A DNA stretch of 55,278 nucleotides from Coriobacteriia bacterium. GTDB taxonomy: Bacteria; Actinomycetota; Coriobacteriia; Anaerosomatales; SLCP01. A program made the position numbers and the translations under genes. Below the pieces are notes generated by a model. The model saw only the letters and a list, made by a program, of their open reading frames with translations, ran no database searches and was not told where the DNA came from. The stretch lies in assembly GCA_030603745.1 (NCBI GenBank), contig JAUVXE010000013.1, forward strand, positions 1 through 55,278. The letters run 5' to 3'. Shown here piece by piece: positions 9,175-17,081 of this stretch; the stretch's first letter is position 1, and each line of letters opens with the position of its first letter.

Positions 9175-10383
9175 ATGCGCTTCAGAGCGGCTTGGTTCTG
9201 CCTCTGCGTCTTGGCGTTCTGCGCGCCGCCGACGCATGCACTGGCCGAACCCACCGCGGAATCGGTGGGCAAGGCGATCTTCTTCGATACGAACCTCTCG
9301 ACTCCACCGGGTCAGTCCTGTGCATCGTGTCACGATCCAGCGGCGGGATTCGCCGACCCGGAGCATGAAGCCGTATCTCCGGGGGCGCTTGCGGGACGAT
9401 TCGGGAACCGCAACGCTCCGATGGCTGCATACGCCAAGTTCATCCCAGAGTTCGGATACGACGCGATACTGATGGCGTACACGGGCGGACAGTTCTGGGA
9501 CGGCCGAGCTGCGACGCTGGAAGAGCAGGCCAAGGGCCCGTTCCTGAACCCGCTCGAGATGAACATGCCGAACAAGAAGGCCGTTGTGAGTCGCATCGCC
9601 GACTCGGCGTATGCCGAGGACTTCCTCGCCGTGTTCGGGCCGAAGAGCCTCAGCACGAAGGACGCCGATGCCGCATACGACCGGGTGGCCTCCGCGATCG
9701 CCGCCTACGAGCGGTCTGCCGAGGTGAGCCCGTTCAGCTCCAAGCACGACTATGCGATGACGCGTACCGGCAGCGCCCGCATGATGACGTTCACCATGCA
9801 GGAACGTCAGGGCATGATGCTGTTCAACGGCAAAGCCCGATGCTGGGTCTGCCACGAGACGCCGATGGGCGGCATGGGTGACGGCATGATGGGCGGCGGA
9901 GGCTCCGGCGGCGGTATGGGTGGCGGCGGCATGGGCATGGTGCCAGACCAGATCATCCTGTTCAGCGACTACCGCTACGCCAACCTCGGCATCCCGGCCA
10001 ACCCCGACAACCCCTACTACACCCTGCCGAAGAAGCTCAACCCCGAAGGGGGCCAGTGGATCGATCATGGGCTCGCCGCCGTGATGCCGGGTGGCGTTGC
10101 GGCCAACCCCGAACTCGATGGCCTGTTCAAGACCCCGAGTCTTCGCAACGTGGCACTGACCGCACCATACGGACACAACGGGTACTTCGAGACCCTCAAA
10201 GAGATCGTTCACTTCTACAACACGAGGGACGTGCCTGGGGCCGGGTGGCCCGCTCCGGAGGTGTCGGCCAACATCGACACCGCGGAGATGGGGAACCTCG
10301 GGCTCAGCGATGCCGAGGAGAACGCGATCGTCGCCTTCTTGATGACCCTGAGCGACGGGTGGTGGATCCCGCCCGCTCCGTAA
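9175..10383 (+). CDS. Exported di-heme cytochrome c, CcpA/MauG peroxidase family
   Basis: 402 residues; ATG preceded by AAGGGGGG. It begins with a signal peptide to about residue 25. Two haem-attachment sites are visible: C49-A-S-C52-H53 and C223-W-V-C226-H227, the spacing of bacterial di-heme cytochrome c peroxidases and MauG. 'FWDGRAATLEEQAKGPFLNP' and 'LRNVALTAPYGHNG' are conserved family segments. Directly after the second haem is a Met/Gly-rich insertion (about residues 231-255) that is unusual for the family. It lies about 120 nt downstream of the multicopper oxidase on the same strand, so the two probably act on the same substrate or electron path outside the membrane. Peroxidase activity is not proven by sequence. 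Confidence 0.9.
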   Translation: MRFRAAWFCLCVLAFCAPPTHALAEPTAESVGKAIFFDTNLSTPPGQSCASCHDPAAGFADPEHEAVSPGALAGRFGNRNAPMAAYAKFIPEFGYDAILMAYTGGQFWDGRAATLEEQAKGPFLNPLEMNMPNKKAVVSRIADSAYAEDFLAVFGPKSLSTKDADAAYDRVASAIAAYERSAEVSPFSSKHDYAMTRTGSARMMTFTMQERQGMMLFNGKARCWVCHETPMGGMGDGMMGGGGSGGGMGGGGMGMVPDQIILFSDYRYANLGIPANPDNPYYTLPKKLNPEGGQWIDHGLAAVMPGGVAANPELDGLFKTPSLRNVALTAPYGHNGYFETLKEIVHFYNTRDVPGAGWPAPEVSANIDTAEMGNLGLSDAEENAIVAFLMTLSDGWWIPPAP

Positions 10384-10508
10384 GCGTCTCGGTACCTCGC
10401 AGGGGATGCGTCGCGGCCCGCGGGTGCGGCAACCGTGCGCGCTGCGGAGCTGTCACGCGCGGGTCCCGCGCCGTCGCGGCACCCACCGCGCTCATCTCCG
10501 CTGCCCGG

Positions 10509-10832
10509 CTACCCCGCCTTCTTCACGCCCCCGCAGCCGCACCCACCCGCGCAGTCGGGGCAGGGCAGCTCGCATCCGCACTCGTGCGCAAGGTCAGCGC
10601 CGCCGAGGAGCTCCACCGCGGTCTCCTCGGCGATCCCGAGGGGGACGGTGACGAGGCGCGCTCCGTCGATCTCGACCTCGGCGAACCGGGGCTGGCGCTC
10701 GGGGTAGCGCGCGAGCACTCGGGCGATCGCGCCCTGGGCGATGCCGGCGGCGAGGTACTTGGTGTAGACGGGCTCGGTGCCGGTCGTGCGGACGAGACAC
10801 GGGGTGGCGATCGGTGCGTCGGCGAGCGACAT
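10509..10832 (-). CDS. Small FeoA-like protein with Cys-rich tail
   Basis: 107 residues from an ATG with GAGGAG upstream. Residues 1-75 follow an FeoA-like SH3 pattern: 'LADAPIATPCLVR', a 'YLAAGIAQGAIARVLARYP' segment, then 'EVEIDGARLVTVPLGIAEE'. The tail contains seven Cys in 'HECGCELPCPDCAGGCGCGG', a likely metal or Fe-S site. FeoA domains regulate ferrous-iron transport or DtxR-type regulators, but no FeoB is in this window. A palindrome overlapping a likely promoter lies about 40 nt upstream. The FeoA assignment is from pattern only and should be treated as tentative. Confidence 0.6.
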   Translation of the reverse strand: MSLADAPIATPCLVRTTGTEPVYTKYLAAGIAQGAIARVLARYPERQPRFAEVEIDGARLVTVPLGIAEETAVELLGGADLAHECGCELPCPDCAGGCGCGGVKKAG

Positions 10833-10869
10833 GGCGCCTCCTCGGGGCAGGTGTGCGTGCGGTCGGAGC

Positions 10870-10902
10870 GTTAGCATATACTAACCACACCACAGAGCGC
10901 AA
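10870..10902 (-). promoter_or_regulatory. Promoter with overlapping palindromic operator
   Basis: On the minus strand TTGCGC (10897-10902) and TATATG (10875-10880) are 16 nt apart. The -10 sits inside GTTAGCATATACTAAC (10870-10885), whose 5-bp arms GTTAG/CTAAC are perfect. A repressor bound here would block transcription of the FeoA-like gene. The half-sites resemble those of DtxR/IdeR-family iron regulators, though with a wider spacer. Confidence 0.5.
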
Positions 10903-10957
10903 GCGAACCCCGCGACGCGGAACACCACGGCGGCAGGGAGCGGTCGCAGGCAGCCGC

Positions 10958-12046
10958 CTACGGTAGCGTCGCCCAGGGGTGGCAGTTCATGCAGAGCCCG
11001 TCGGCCCCCCGCACGAGCATGCGGCGGTTCTGCGTCTCGTGCGGGAAGTTCTGGAAGAGCGGGTTGTCCGTCCCGGCGTCCCCGTCGGTCCGGCCGTCGC
11101 CGTAGCGGTAGACCCGCGCCGGGGCCACGTCGCCGAGCTCGCCGATCAACCGGCTGTCCTCGTGGCACTGCTGGCAGATGGGCGCATGGCCCGCCTGCTC
11201 CGGCGTGCGCGGATACGGCATCACGTAGCCGCGATTGTGCCAGGTCATGCTCGGCAGGGTGCCGATGAGCCCGAGGGAGCCGTATGTTGTCTCGAGCGAC
11301 GTCTCAGACGTCAGGATCGCCACGTTGTCGTAGTGGAACGGCTCGGCGTGGGTGTCGAGCGAATCGACCGGGTGGTTGACCGTGTCGCCGCCCGAGTGCC
11401 GGCCCTGGTGGCAGGCGATGCACCAGTCCGAGCCGTAGACGTCGACGGTCCGGTCGCCGCCGGTGGGCTGCGTGCGCAGCAGCTTGCTCGACGACCACTC
11501 GGGAAGCCAGTTCAGGTCGCTCGCGTGGAACCGGATCCGCTCGCCGCTGAACGGCTCGACCACGTTCGCGCCGTGCGGGTTGTGGCAGTCGTTGCAGCTC
11601 AGGGAGTCGTCGACGCCCCCGAACTCCTGCACCCGGTCGCCCCCGGTCGCGCTGTCCCCGCCGGGGATCACGTTCGTGGTGTCGATGCGGTGGCCGCCGC
11701 CGACCTCCATGCCGCGTGCGGCGATCGCGCCGTAGACGCCCCATCCGCCCGTGCCGTCGTGGCAGACCATGCAGTTGTCGCGCACGGTGGCGCGACGGAG
11801 CAGCCGGACCCCCTCGGCGGGCGCGTCGTGGACCTTGTGGCAGATCATGCACTTGCTGCTCGTGGCCGAGAAGCCTTGATGCGGGCCGGAGCGCGTCTCG
11901 AACGGGAAGTCGTCGGAGTGGCATGACGGACAGTCGGCCCAGTCGCCCTCCCAGGTGATGTCTCCCTCGGCCCACCCGAACGCGAACGCCGGGAACACGA
12001 GAAGGGCGGCCACGATGGCCACGACGACGAGCGGCGCACGTCCCAT
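10958..12046 (-). CDS. Exported seven-heme c-type cytochrome
   Basis: 362 residues with an N-terminal signal peptide (hydrophobic residues 5-24, FAFGWA). Seven CxxCH motifs are visible: CPSCH (39-43), CMICH (66-70), CMVCH (92-96), CNDCH, CIACH, CQQCH and CMNCH, with many extra His that could be distal ligands. The protein should carry electrons outside the membrane, for example to a terminal reductase, a metal or a partner cytochrome. GGGGGGA precedes the ATG by a few nt. No C-terminal anchor is seen. The ArsC gene lies just upstream on the same strand (37-nt gap), but an arsenic role for the cytochrome is not shown by the sequence. Confidence 0.93.
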   Translation of the reverse strand: MGRAPLVVVAIVAALLVFPAFAFGWAEGDITWEGDWADCPSCHSDDFPFETRSGPHQGFSATSSKCMICHKVHDAPAEGVRLLRRATVRDNCMVCHDGTGGWGVYGAIAARGMEVGGGHRIDTTNVIPGGDSATGGDRVQEFGGVDDSLSCNDCHNPHGANVVEPFSGERIRFHASDLNWLPEWSSSKLLRTQPTGGDRTVDVYGSDWCIACHQGRHSGGDTVNHPVDSLDTHAEPFHYDNVAILTSETSLETTYGSLGLIGTLPSMTWHNRGYVMPYPRTPEQAGHAPICQQCHEDSRLIGELGDVAPARVYRYGDGRTDGDAGTDNPLFQNFPHETQNRRMLVRGADGLCMNCHPWATLP

Positions 12047-12082
12047 GGGTCCCCCCAGACCTCGATGGGTGCTACCCCCTCA

Positions 12083-12511
12083 TCATACCCCGACCCGCGC
12101 GACCCACTCCCGGATGCGGGCATCGATGTCGTCGCGAGCCGCGCGGAATGCGTCGAGTCGGCCGACGCCCTTCACGAGCGCGGGGTCATCGATCGGCCAG
12201 TGCTCACGGTGCGACACGCCGGGCCAGATGCGGGGGCAGTTCTCCTCGGCGTCGGAGCAGACGGTCACGAGCCACTGGAAGTGCATGCTGCCGAGGTACT
12301 CGTCGACGCCCTTGCTGCGCAGACCGTCGGTGGAGATGCCCGCCTCCTCGAGCACGGCGATCGTCTCGGGGCGCACCTGGGCGTGCTCCAGCCCGGCGCT
12401 GTGTGCCTCGAAGCGCTCCGGGGCGTGATGTCGCAGGAGCGCCTCGGCGAGTTGGCTGCGAGCCGTGTTGCCGGTGCACAGGAACAGGACGCGCGTCCGG
12501 GTGTCGTTCAC
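12083..12511 (-). CDS. arsC: Arsenate reductase, low-molecular-weight phosphatase fold (thioredoxin type)
   Basis: 142 residues. The phosphate-loop signature C-T-G-N-T-A-R-S starts at Cys12, and two further Cys are in 'VTVCSDAEENCP', the positions used in the Cys relay of thioredoxin-coupled ArsC. A general acid Asp is in the 'WPIDDPA' segment. It would reduce arsenate to arsenite. No arsenite pump or ArsR gene is next to it, so the role is less secure than the fold; a protein-tyrosine phosphatase is the alternative. Confidence 0.88.
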   Translation of the reverse strand: MNDTRTRVLFLCTGNTARSQLAEALLRHHAPERFEAHSAGLEHAQVRPETIAVLEEAGISTDGLRSKGVDEYLGSMHFQWLVTVCSDAEENCPRIWPGVSHREHWPIDDPALVKGVGRLDAFRAARDDIDARIREWVARVGV

Positions 12512-12661
12512 GGGGACCTCCCTCGGCCGGTGGTGCTCGGCGTGTGTCCCTGACTACTACACGCTTCGCGCGCCTTGGGGGTTACATCGGCGTAAACCTT
12601 TGGGCGAGTCCCGGGCTGCTACACTGCTCAGCATCACCGTCTCACTCGCCGAGGAGAGCCC

Positions 12662-13150
12662 ATGGACGCCCCGTACCACGTGCGCCGCGCCGACCGCGAG
12701 ATCGTCGACCCCACCGAGCTCGACGCGCTCCTCCATGAGGGGAAGTACGTCACCATCGCGTTCGCCCGGGCCGACGAGCCCTACCTCGTCACGCTGAGCT
12801 ACGGCTTCGACGCCGAGCGCCGGGCGCTCTACTTCCACACCGCGACCGAGGGCGTGAAGTACGAGTTCGCCGAGGCGAACCCGCAGGTCTGCGCGTCGGT
12901 CGTGCTCGACGGGGGCTACGTCGCCGGCGAGTGCGAGCACAACTACCGCTCGGTGGTGGTGCGCGGGACGTTCGCCCGGGTCACCGATCCCGCGGAGCTC
13001 CGTCACGGCATGCGCGTGCTCCTCGCGCACCTCGAGGACGACGCCGAGGAGTGGATGACCTCCCGCAGGCTCGACCGCGACAGCGCCTACGAGCGGATGG
13101 CGGTCGCGCGTCTCGATATCGGGTCCGTCACGGGCAAGCAGGGGAAGTAG
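12662..13150 (+). CDS. Pyridoxamine-5'-phosphate-oxidase-fold flavoprotein (NimA-like)
   Basis: 162 residues; GAGGAGAG precedes the ATG. The order 'VTIAFARADEPYLVTLSYGFD', 'LYFHTATEGVKYEF' and 'ANPQVCASVV' is the split-barrel FMN-binding fold seen in NimA-type and related flavin reductases. The His/Lys of 'FHTATEGVK' corresponds to flavin-phosphate contacts. Substrate unknown. A -10-like TACACT is at 12620-12625. It is followed after 12 nt by a YbaN-like membrane-protein gene, likely in one operon. Confidence 0.8.
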   Translation: MDAPYHVRRADREIVDPTELDALLHEGKYVTIAFARADEPYLVTLSYGFDAERRALYFHTATEGVKYEFAEANPQVCASVVLDGGYVAGECEHNYRSVVVRGTFARVTDPAELRHGMRVLLAHLEDDAEEWMTSRRLDRDSAYERMAVARLDIGSVTGKQGK

Positions 13151-13162
13151 GGGGGCTGCGAG

Positions 13163-13558
13163 ATGCGCGGTGTGAGAGGCAAGGCTTTGCTCGTCATCGG
13201 GTGGCTCTGCGTCGGCCTCGGCGCGGTGGGGATCGTCGTGCCCGGCGTGCCGACGACCACGTTCCTGATCGTGGCGGCCTGGTGCTTCTTCCGCTCGAGC
13301 GAGCGCGCGCACCGGTGGCTCCTCGGACACCGGGTGCTCGGCCCCTACGTCAACGACTTCCTGTCCGGCAAGGGGATGCCGAGGAGAGCGAAGGTGGTGG
13401 CACTCACCATGATGTGGGTCTCCTGCACGGCCTCGGCGTGGCTGTTCATCCCGAACGTCTTCGGCAAGGTGGCGGTGATGTCGTGCGCGGTGATCGGGAC
13501 GGGGCTTGTGGCGCGCGTCCCGACGCGGGTGGACGACGCCGAGACCGCCCCCGCATAG
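13163..13558 (+). CDS. YbaN-family (DUF454) inner-membrane protein
   Basis: 131 residues. 'GWLCVGLGAVGIVVPGVPTTTFLIVAAWCFFRSSERAHRWLL' contains the PGxPTTxF and WCF..SS motifs of DUF454/YbaN proteins, with three to four membrane segments. The function of the family is unknown. Start ATG at 13163 has weak upstream purines. It stops 2 nt before the stop of the opposing histidine-kinase gene. Confidence 0.85.
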   Translation: MRGVRGKALLVIGWLCVGLGAVGIVVPGVPTTTFLIVAAWCFFRSSERAHRWLLGHRVLGPYVNDFLSGKGMPRRAKVVALTMMWVSCTASAWLFIPNVFGKVAVMSCAVIGTGLVARVPTRVDDAETAPA

Positions 13559-13560
13559 CG

Positions 13561-14412
13561 TCACACGCCGAGGAACCCCCGCCCGTCCCCGTCGTCCTCG
13601 CTCGCTGCCGGCAGCTCGAACAAGAAGGCCGATCCTTCGCCGACCACGCTGCGCGCCCACATGCGTCCTCCGAGCCGTTCGACCATGCCGCGCGCCATAG
13701 CCAGGCCGAGGCCGAGGCCGGACGGCTTCGCGAGCCCGCCCACGTCTATCTGCGTGAACGCGTCGAAAGCCCGCTCGAGTTCGGGTTCGGACACGCCGGA
13801 CCCCGTGTCGCTCACGCTGAACCGGACGCGATCGCCACGCACGGTCGCGGCCACGACGATCTCCCCCGCGTCCGAGAAGCGCACCGCGTTCGAGATCAGC
13901 CGGATGAGCACCTGACGCAGCCGTTCACGGTCCGTGCGCACCCACACCGTCGCGGGGCTCGGCGCGCTACGCAGGCACAGACCCTTCTCGCGCGCCGACC
14001 GCTCCATCAGCTCGCACGCCGCCCTGATCGCGGCATCGGCGTCGACATCGGTCACCCGCATCTCGAGCGCGCCTGCTTCGAGCCGGGTGAAGTCGATGAC
14101 GTCCTCGATGAGCCGGGCGAGGTGCTTGCCGGCGCTGTTGACCGTCTCGAGATGCGACCGCTGTTCGCCGGAGAGCTCCCCGCTCATGCCGAGGAGGAGG
14201 ATCCCGGAGTAGCCGATGATGTGGTTGAGGGGGGTGAGCAGCTCGTGGCTCACGGCCGCGGCGAACGCGCTTCTGCCCTCGCGGGCCACCTCGAGCTCCT
14301 CCTCGAGCGAGGCGATCCGGGCGTGTGCCGCCGCGAGCTCTTGGCGCAGTCGCGTCACCTCGTCGGCGGACTCGTCCCCTGGAGCGGACTGTCCGGTGGC
14401 CTCGGCAGTCAT
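13561..14412 (-). CDS. Soluble histidine kinase
   Basis: 283 residues with no membrane segment. A coiled coil (about 15-45) precedes the dimerisation/H-box 'AVSHELLTPLNHIIGYS', then the ATPase boxes 'RLISNAVRFS' (N), 'VSDTGSGV' (G1) and 'GLGLGLAMARGMVERLGG' (G2). The ATG overlaps the stop of the upstream GGDEF gene as ATGA, so translation is coupled. No response regulator is adjacent. As the third gene of the operon it probably receives a signal from the cobalamin-binding protein, or from the PAS protein, and phosphorylates an unlinked regulator (inference). Confidence 0.9.
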   Translation of the reverse strand: MTAEATGQSAPGDESADEVTRLRQELAAAHARIASLEEELEVAREGRSAFAAAVSHELLTPLNHIIGYSGILLLGMSGELSGEQRSHLETVNSAGKHLARLIEDVIDFTRLEAGALEMRVTDVDADAAIRAACELMERSAREKGLCLRSAPSPATVWVRTDRERLRQVLIRLISNAVRFSDAGEIVVAATVRGDRVRFSVSDTGSGVSEPELERAFDAFTQIDVGGLAKPSGLGLGLAMARGMVERLGGRMWARSVVGEGSAFLFELPAASEDDGDGRGFLGV

Positions 14413-15806
14413 CGCGAGTCGCTCTTCCGCGCGCGCTTGACGGCGTACATCGCCTCGTCCGCGGCCTCGGCCAGCTCCTCGAGCCGACACTCGCCGGGGG
14501 TGTCGCATCGCGCGCTCCCCACACTGACGGCGAGCGGTCGCTCCTCGCCGCCGGGACCCGGTATCGGCGGAGTGTCCGCCAGAGCCTGCTGGAGCCGGCT
14601 CACGAGCATGTCGATGCCGCCGGGACCCGTCTCCACGACGAGCGCGGCGAACTCGTCCCCGCCGAGGCGGCCGATGACGTCCGCCGCCCGGGTCGAGCGG
14701 CGCAGGGCGTCCGCCGTGAGCCGGATCGCCTCGTCGCCGGCCGCGTGGCCGAAGTCGTCGTTGAGCGCTTTGAGGCCGTCGACGTCGGCGAAGAGCATGC
14801 CGGTCGGGTTCCCGGCGCGCGCCGCCTGCTCGACGGTCTGGCGCGCGAACAGGTCGAAGCCGCGACGGTTGTACAGCCCGGTCAGCTCATCGACGAGCGC
14901 GAGCTGCTCGAGCCGCTGCTGGGCGTTGCGCCGGTCGGTCACGTCCTCGGTCGCGCCGAGGATCTGTGAGACCCGGCCGTCGCCGAGGCGCTGGAACACC
15001 GTGTAGCGGGTGGAGAGCCACCTCCATGCCCCGAGGGAGTCGAGCGCGCGGTACTCCCACTCACGGACCTGCCCGTCCTCGAGCGAGACCGCGATGTCGA
15101 GGTGACCGCTGAACTCCTCGGCCGCCGAGGGGTGCAGCAGGTCGACGATGCCATCGGGGCCGAGGTCGGACCGGTCCTCCTCGGCGAATCCGAGCAGTGA
15201 CGCGAGCGGCCGGTTCGCGTAGACGGTCCGGCGCCGCTCGAGGTCGTAGATGTGGATCACGCTGGGCGTCGTGTCCAGGATGCTCTGGATCAGGCGTCTG
15301 CCCCGTTCGAGGTCGGCGTTTCGGCGGGCGAGCTCTCGCTGCACGTTCACGAGCTCGTTGTTCAGACGCGTGAAGTCGGCGTAGGGCCCCTGGGAGGGCG
15401 TCCGCGCGTCTGCGATCTCGTCCTTGCGAAGTGTCCGCACCATGTTCACCAGCTCGTTGTTCATCGCGAGGAACTCCTCGACCATCGCGAGGAGATCCGT
15501 TCGCGTGCCGGCGACCAGAACCAGGAAGCCGTCGGCGGAGCGGGCGCCCGAGAAGTGGAGCGCCTCGATGGCGTCGGTGAGGGCCACGTTGATCTCGTCG
15601 TTGAACGCGGTGCCGCGCTCGATCAGCCCCGTGAAGAACGCGTCGAACTTCCCGCAGCTCTCCACGTCGACGATCTCGGCGAGTCGCACTCCCGTTCGCA
15701 CGGGGTGCCGGGTCGGCAGACCGGCCTCGATGACCTCGGTGACCACGCCGTCCGCATCGCAGACGACGGCGAGACCCGACCCTGGGTACAGGTGCGGGGT
15801 TCTCAT
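14409..15806 (-). CDS. PAS-GGDEF diguanylate cyclase
   Basis: 465 residues, cytosolic. An N-terminal PAS-like region (1-110) is followed by a coiled coil ('NNELVNVQRELARRNADLERG'-type heptads), a second PAS domain near residues 170-290 with the PAC motif, and a C-terminal GGDEF domain containing 'LVDELTGLYNRRGF', 'FADVDGLKALND' and an intact GGDEF. No RxxD inhibitory site is clear and there is no EAL domain, so it should synthesise cyclic di-GMP. Start and stop overlap both neighbours by 4 nt (ATGA), making a tightly coupled operon with the cobalamin sensor upstream and the kinase downstream. Confidence 0.92.
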   Translation of the reverse strand: MRTPHLYPGSGLAVVCDADGVVTEVIEAGLPTRHPVRTGVRLAEIVDVESCGKFDAFFTGLIERGTAFNDEINVALTDAIEALHFSGARSADGFLVLVAGTRTDLLAMVEEFLAMNNELVNMVRTLRKDEIADARTPSQGPYADFTRLNNELVNVQRELARRNADLERGRRLIQSILDTTPSVIHIYDLERRRTVYANRPLASLLGFAEEDRSDLGPDGIVDLLHPSAAEEFSGHLDIAVSLEDGQVREWEYRALDSLGAWRWLSTRYTVFQRLGDGRVSQILGATEDVTDRRNAQQRLEQLALVDELTGLYNRRGFDLFARQTVEQAARAGNPTGMLFADVDGLKALNDDFGHAAGDEAIRLTADALRRSTRAADVIGRLGGDEFAALVVETGPGGIDMLVSRLQQALADTPPIPGPGGEERPLAVSVGSARCDTPGECRLEELAEAADEAMYAVKRARKSDSR

Positions 15807-16882
15807 CGGCGGGCACCGGAGACGAGTTCGGACGCCGTACGGATCGCTGAGGGGGCGTCAGGCGCGTACCCGTCCGCACCGACCCGCTCCCACAGTCCGG
15901 GCGACAGGTTGAACGGGTATCCGCCCACGATCACCGGGACGTCACGGGTCCGCTCGTCGGCCCTGAGCGCGTCGATCACGTTCGCGACCTCGGGAACGTG
16001 ATAGGCCATGGTGGCGGAGAGGCCGAGGACGTCGGCGTGCCGCCCGGCGACCGCGTCGACGATCGAGGCGACCGGGGTGTTGGCGCCGATGAAGTGCGTG
16101 CCCCACTCCTCCATCTCGAAGAAGTCGGCGACCATCCGCAGGCCCATCTCGTGCAGCTCGTGACCGACGCATGCCGCGACGAGCGTCCGGCCGTTCGTGC
16201 CCGAGCCGAAGATGTAGGGGTAGAGCCTGGCCATGACGAGCTGCGTGACGCCGGTGACGAAGTGCTCCTGCGCCACGGTGATCTTCCCGGTCTGCCAGAG
16301 CCGTCCGAGCTCAAGCTGTACCGGCTCGAAGACGTGCAGGTAGATGTCGCGGACCGGGACTCCGCGTTCCACGGCGTCGAGTATCGTCCGTGACGCCTCG
16401 TGGCGGTCGCCGCCCAGAGCCGCGCCGAGGTAGCGCATCGCGAGTGCCGCGTGCGGGCGTTCGGGTGCGATCTGCGAGGTGATTCCGGTCGATCGATACG
16501 GCAGCGTCTCGAGCGCGCGCTCGACGACCCGCGTGGCCGCGGCCGCGTGCGCGGGATCGATCGCGGCCCCCACCGCACTGGCGACGTCGGCGAGACTCCC
16601 GGTCAGCCACTCCTCCGGCAGGCCGAGGTTCTCGAAGAGGACGCGCACCCAGAGCACGTAGTCGTCGAACAGGACCTGATCGCCCGCCCACAGCGCCGTC
16701 GCGAGGAAGTCGACGTGATACCGGGTGTCTTGGCGGGCGTGCGCGAGCTGCGACTCGGAGAAGGTCTCCCGGAGTCCGGGCCACCGGCTCCACTGGCGCT
16801 CCAGCGCTTCGGAGACGATGTCGTCGGCGGCGACCCGTATGGCGTGAGCGGCATCGATACCTGGTGCGGGCAGGAGGACCAC
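15803..16882 (-). CDS. Cobalamin-binding sensor protein (AerR/CarH-type B12 domain, no HTH)
   Basis: 359 residues. An unassigned helical N-terminal region of about 140 residues is followed by a B12-binding cap and Rossmann domain. Two diagnostic motifs are present: W-x9-EH ('LWQTGKITVAQEH'), the lid of light-sensing CarH, LitR and AerR proteins, and E-x-H-x-x-G ('ELHEMG'), whose His is the lower cobalt ligand. 'VLGLSATMAYHV' and 'VIVGGYPF' continue the Rossmann fold. No DNA-binding domain is present, so output must pass through partners; the coupled genes make a diguanylate cyclase and a histidine kinase. Light sensing via adenosylcobalamin is an inference; a corrinoid methyltransferase subunit is the alternative. 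Confidence 0.85.
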   Translation of the reverse strand: MVLLPAPGIDAAHAIRVAADDIVSEALERQWSRWPGLRETFSESQLAHARQDTRYHVDFLATALWAGDQVLFDDYVLWVRVLFENLGLPEEWLTGSLADVASAVGAAIDPAHAAAATRVVERALETLPYRSTGITSQIAPERPHAALAMRYLGAALGGDRHEASRTILDAVERGVPVRDIYLHVFEPVQLELGRLWQTGKITVAQEHFVTGVTQLVMARLYPYIFGSGTNGRTLVAACVGHELHEMGLRMVADFFEMEEWGTHFIGANTPVASIVDAVAGRHADVLGLSATMAYHVPEVANVIDALRADERTRDVPVIVGGYPFNLSPGLWERVGADGYAPDAPSAIRTASELVSGARR

Positions 16883-17017
16883 CTCCGTGCTTCTGTGAGC
16901 CTGCCGGGTGGGGCGAGCTGTCTCCAGGGTACCCCGCCGTCACCGGGCGGGAAAGCAGCCGCTCGGACAGATTCGTCGCCGGGTGTGCTCGTCCCCGGGT
17001 CTCGGCGCATCACGCGA

Positions 17018-17056
17018 CGGAACGCCCCCGGCGCAGGCGCCGCGAGCGTTCCGGGT
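17018..17056. terminator. GC-rich hairpin between monoheme cytochrome and cobalamin-sensor genes
   Basis: Arms CGGAACGC and GCGTTCCG flank a GC-rich interior with a further CGGCGC/GCGCCG pairing. It lies just downstream of the small cytochrome gene (minus strand). No clear T-tract. Confidence 0.4.
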
Positions 17057-17081
17057 TCGGCCATGTGCACCGGGTCAGAGG

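Noticed and set aside
8977-10212. 411-codon minus-strand frame inside the di-heme cytochrome region
   Set aside because: Crosses a 17-bp hairpin and the real plus-strand gene with two CxxCH motifs.
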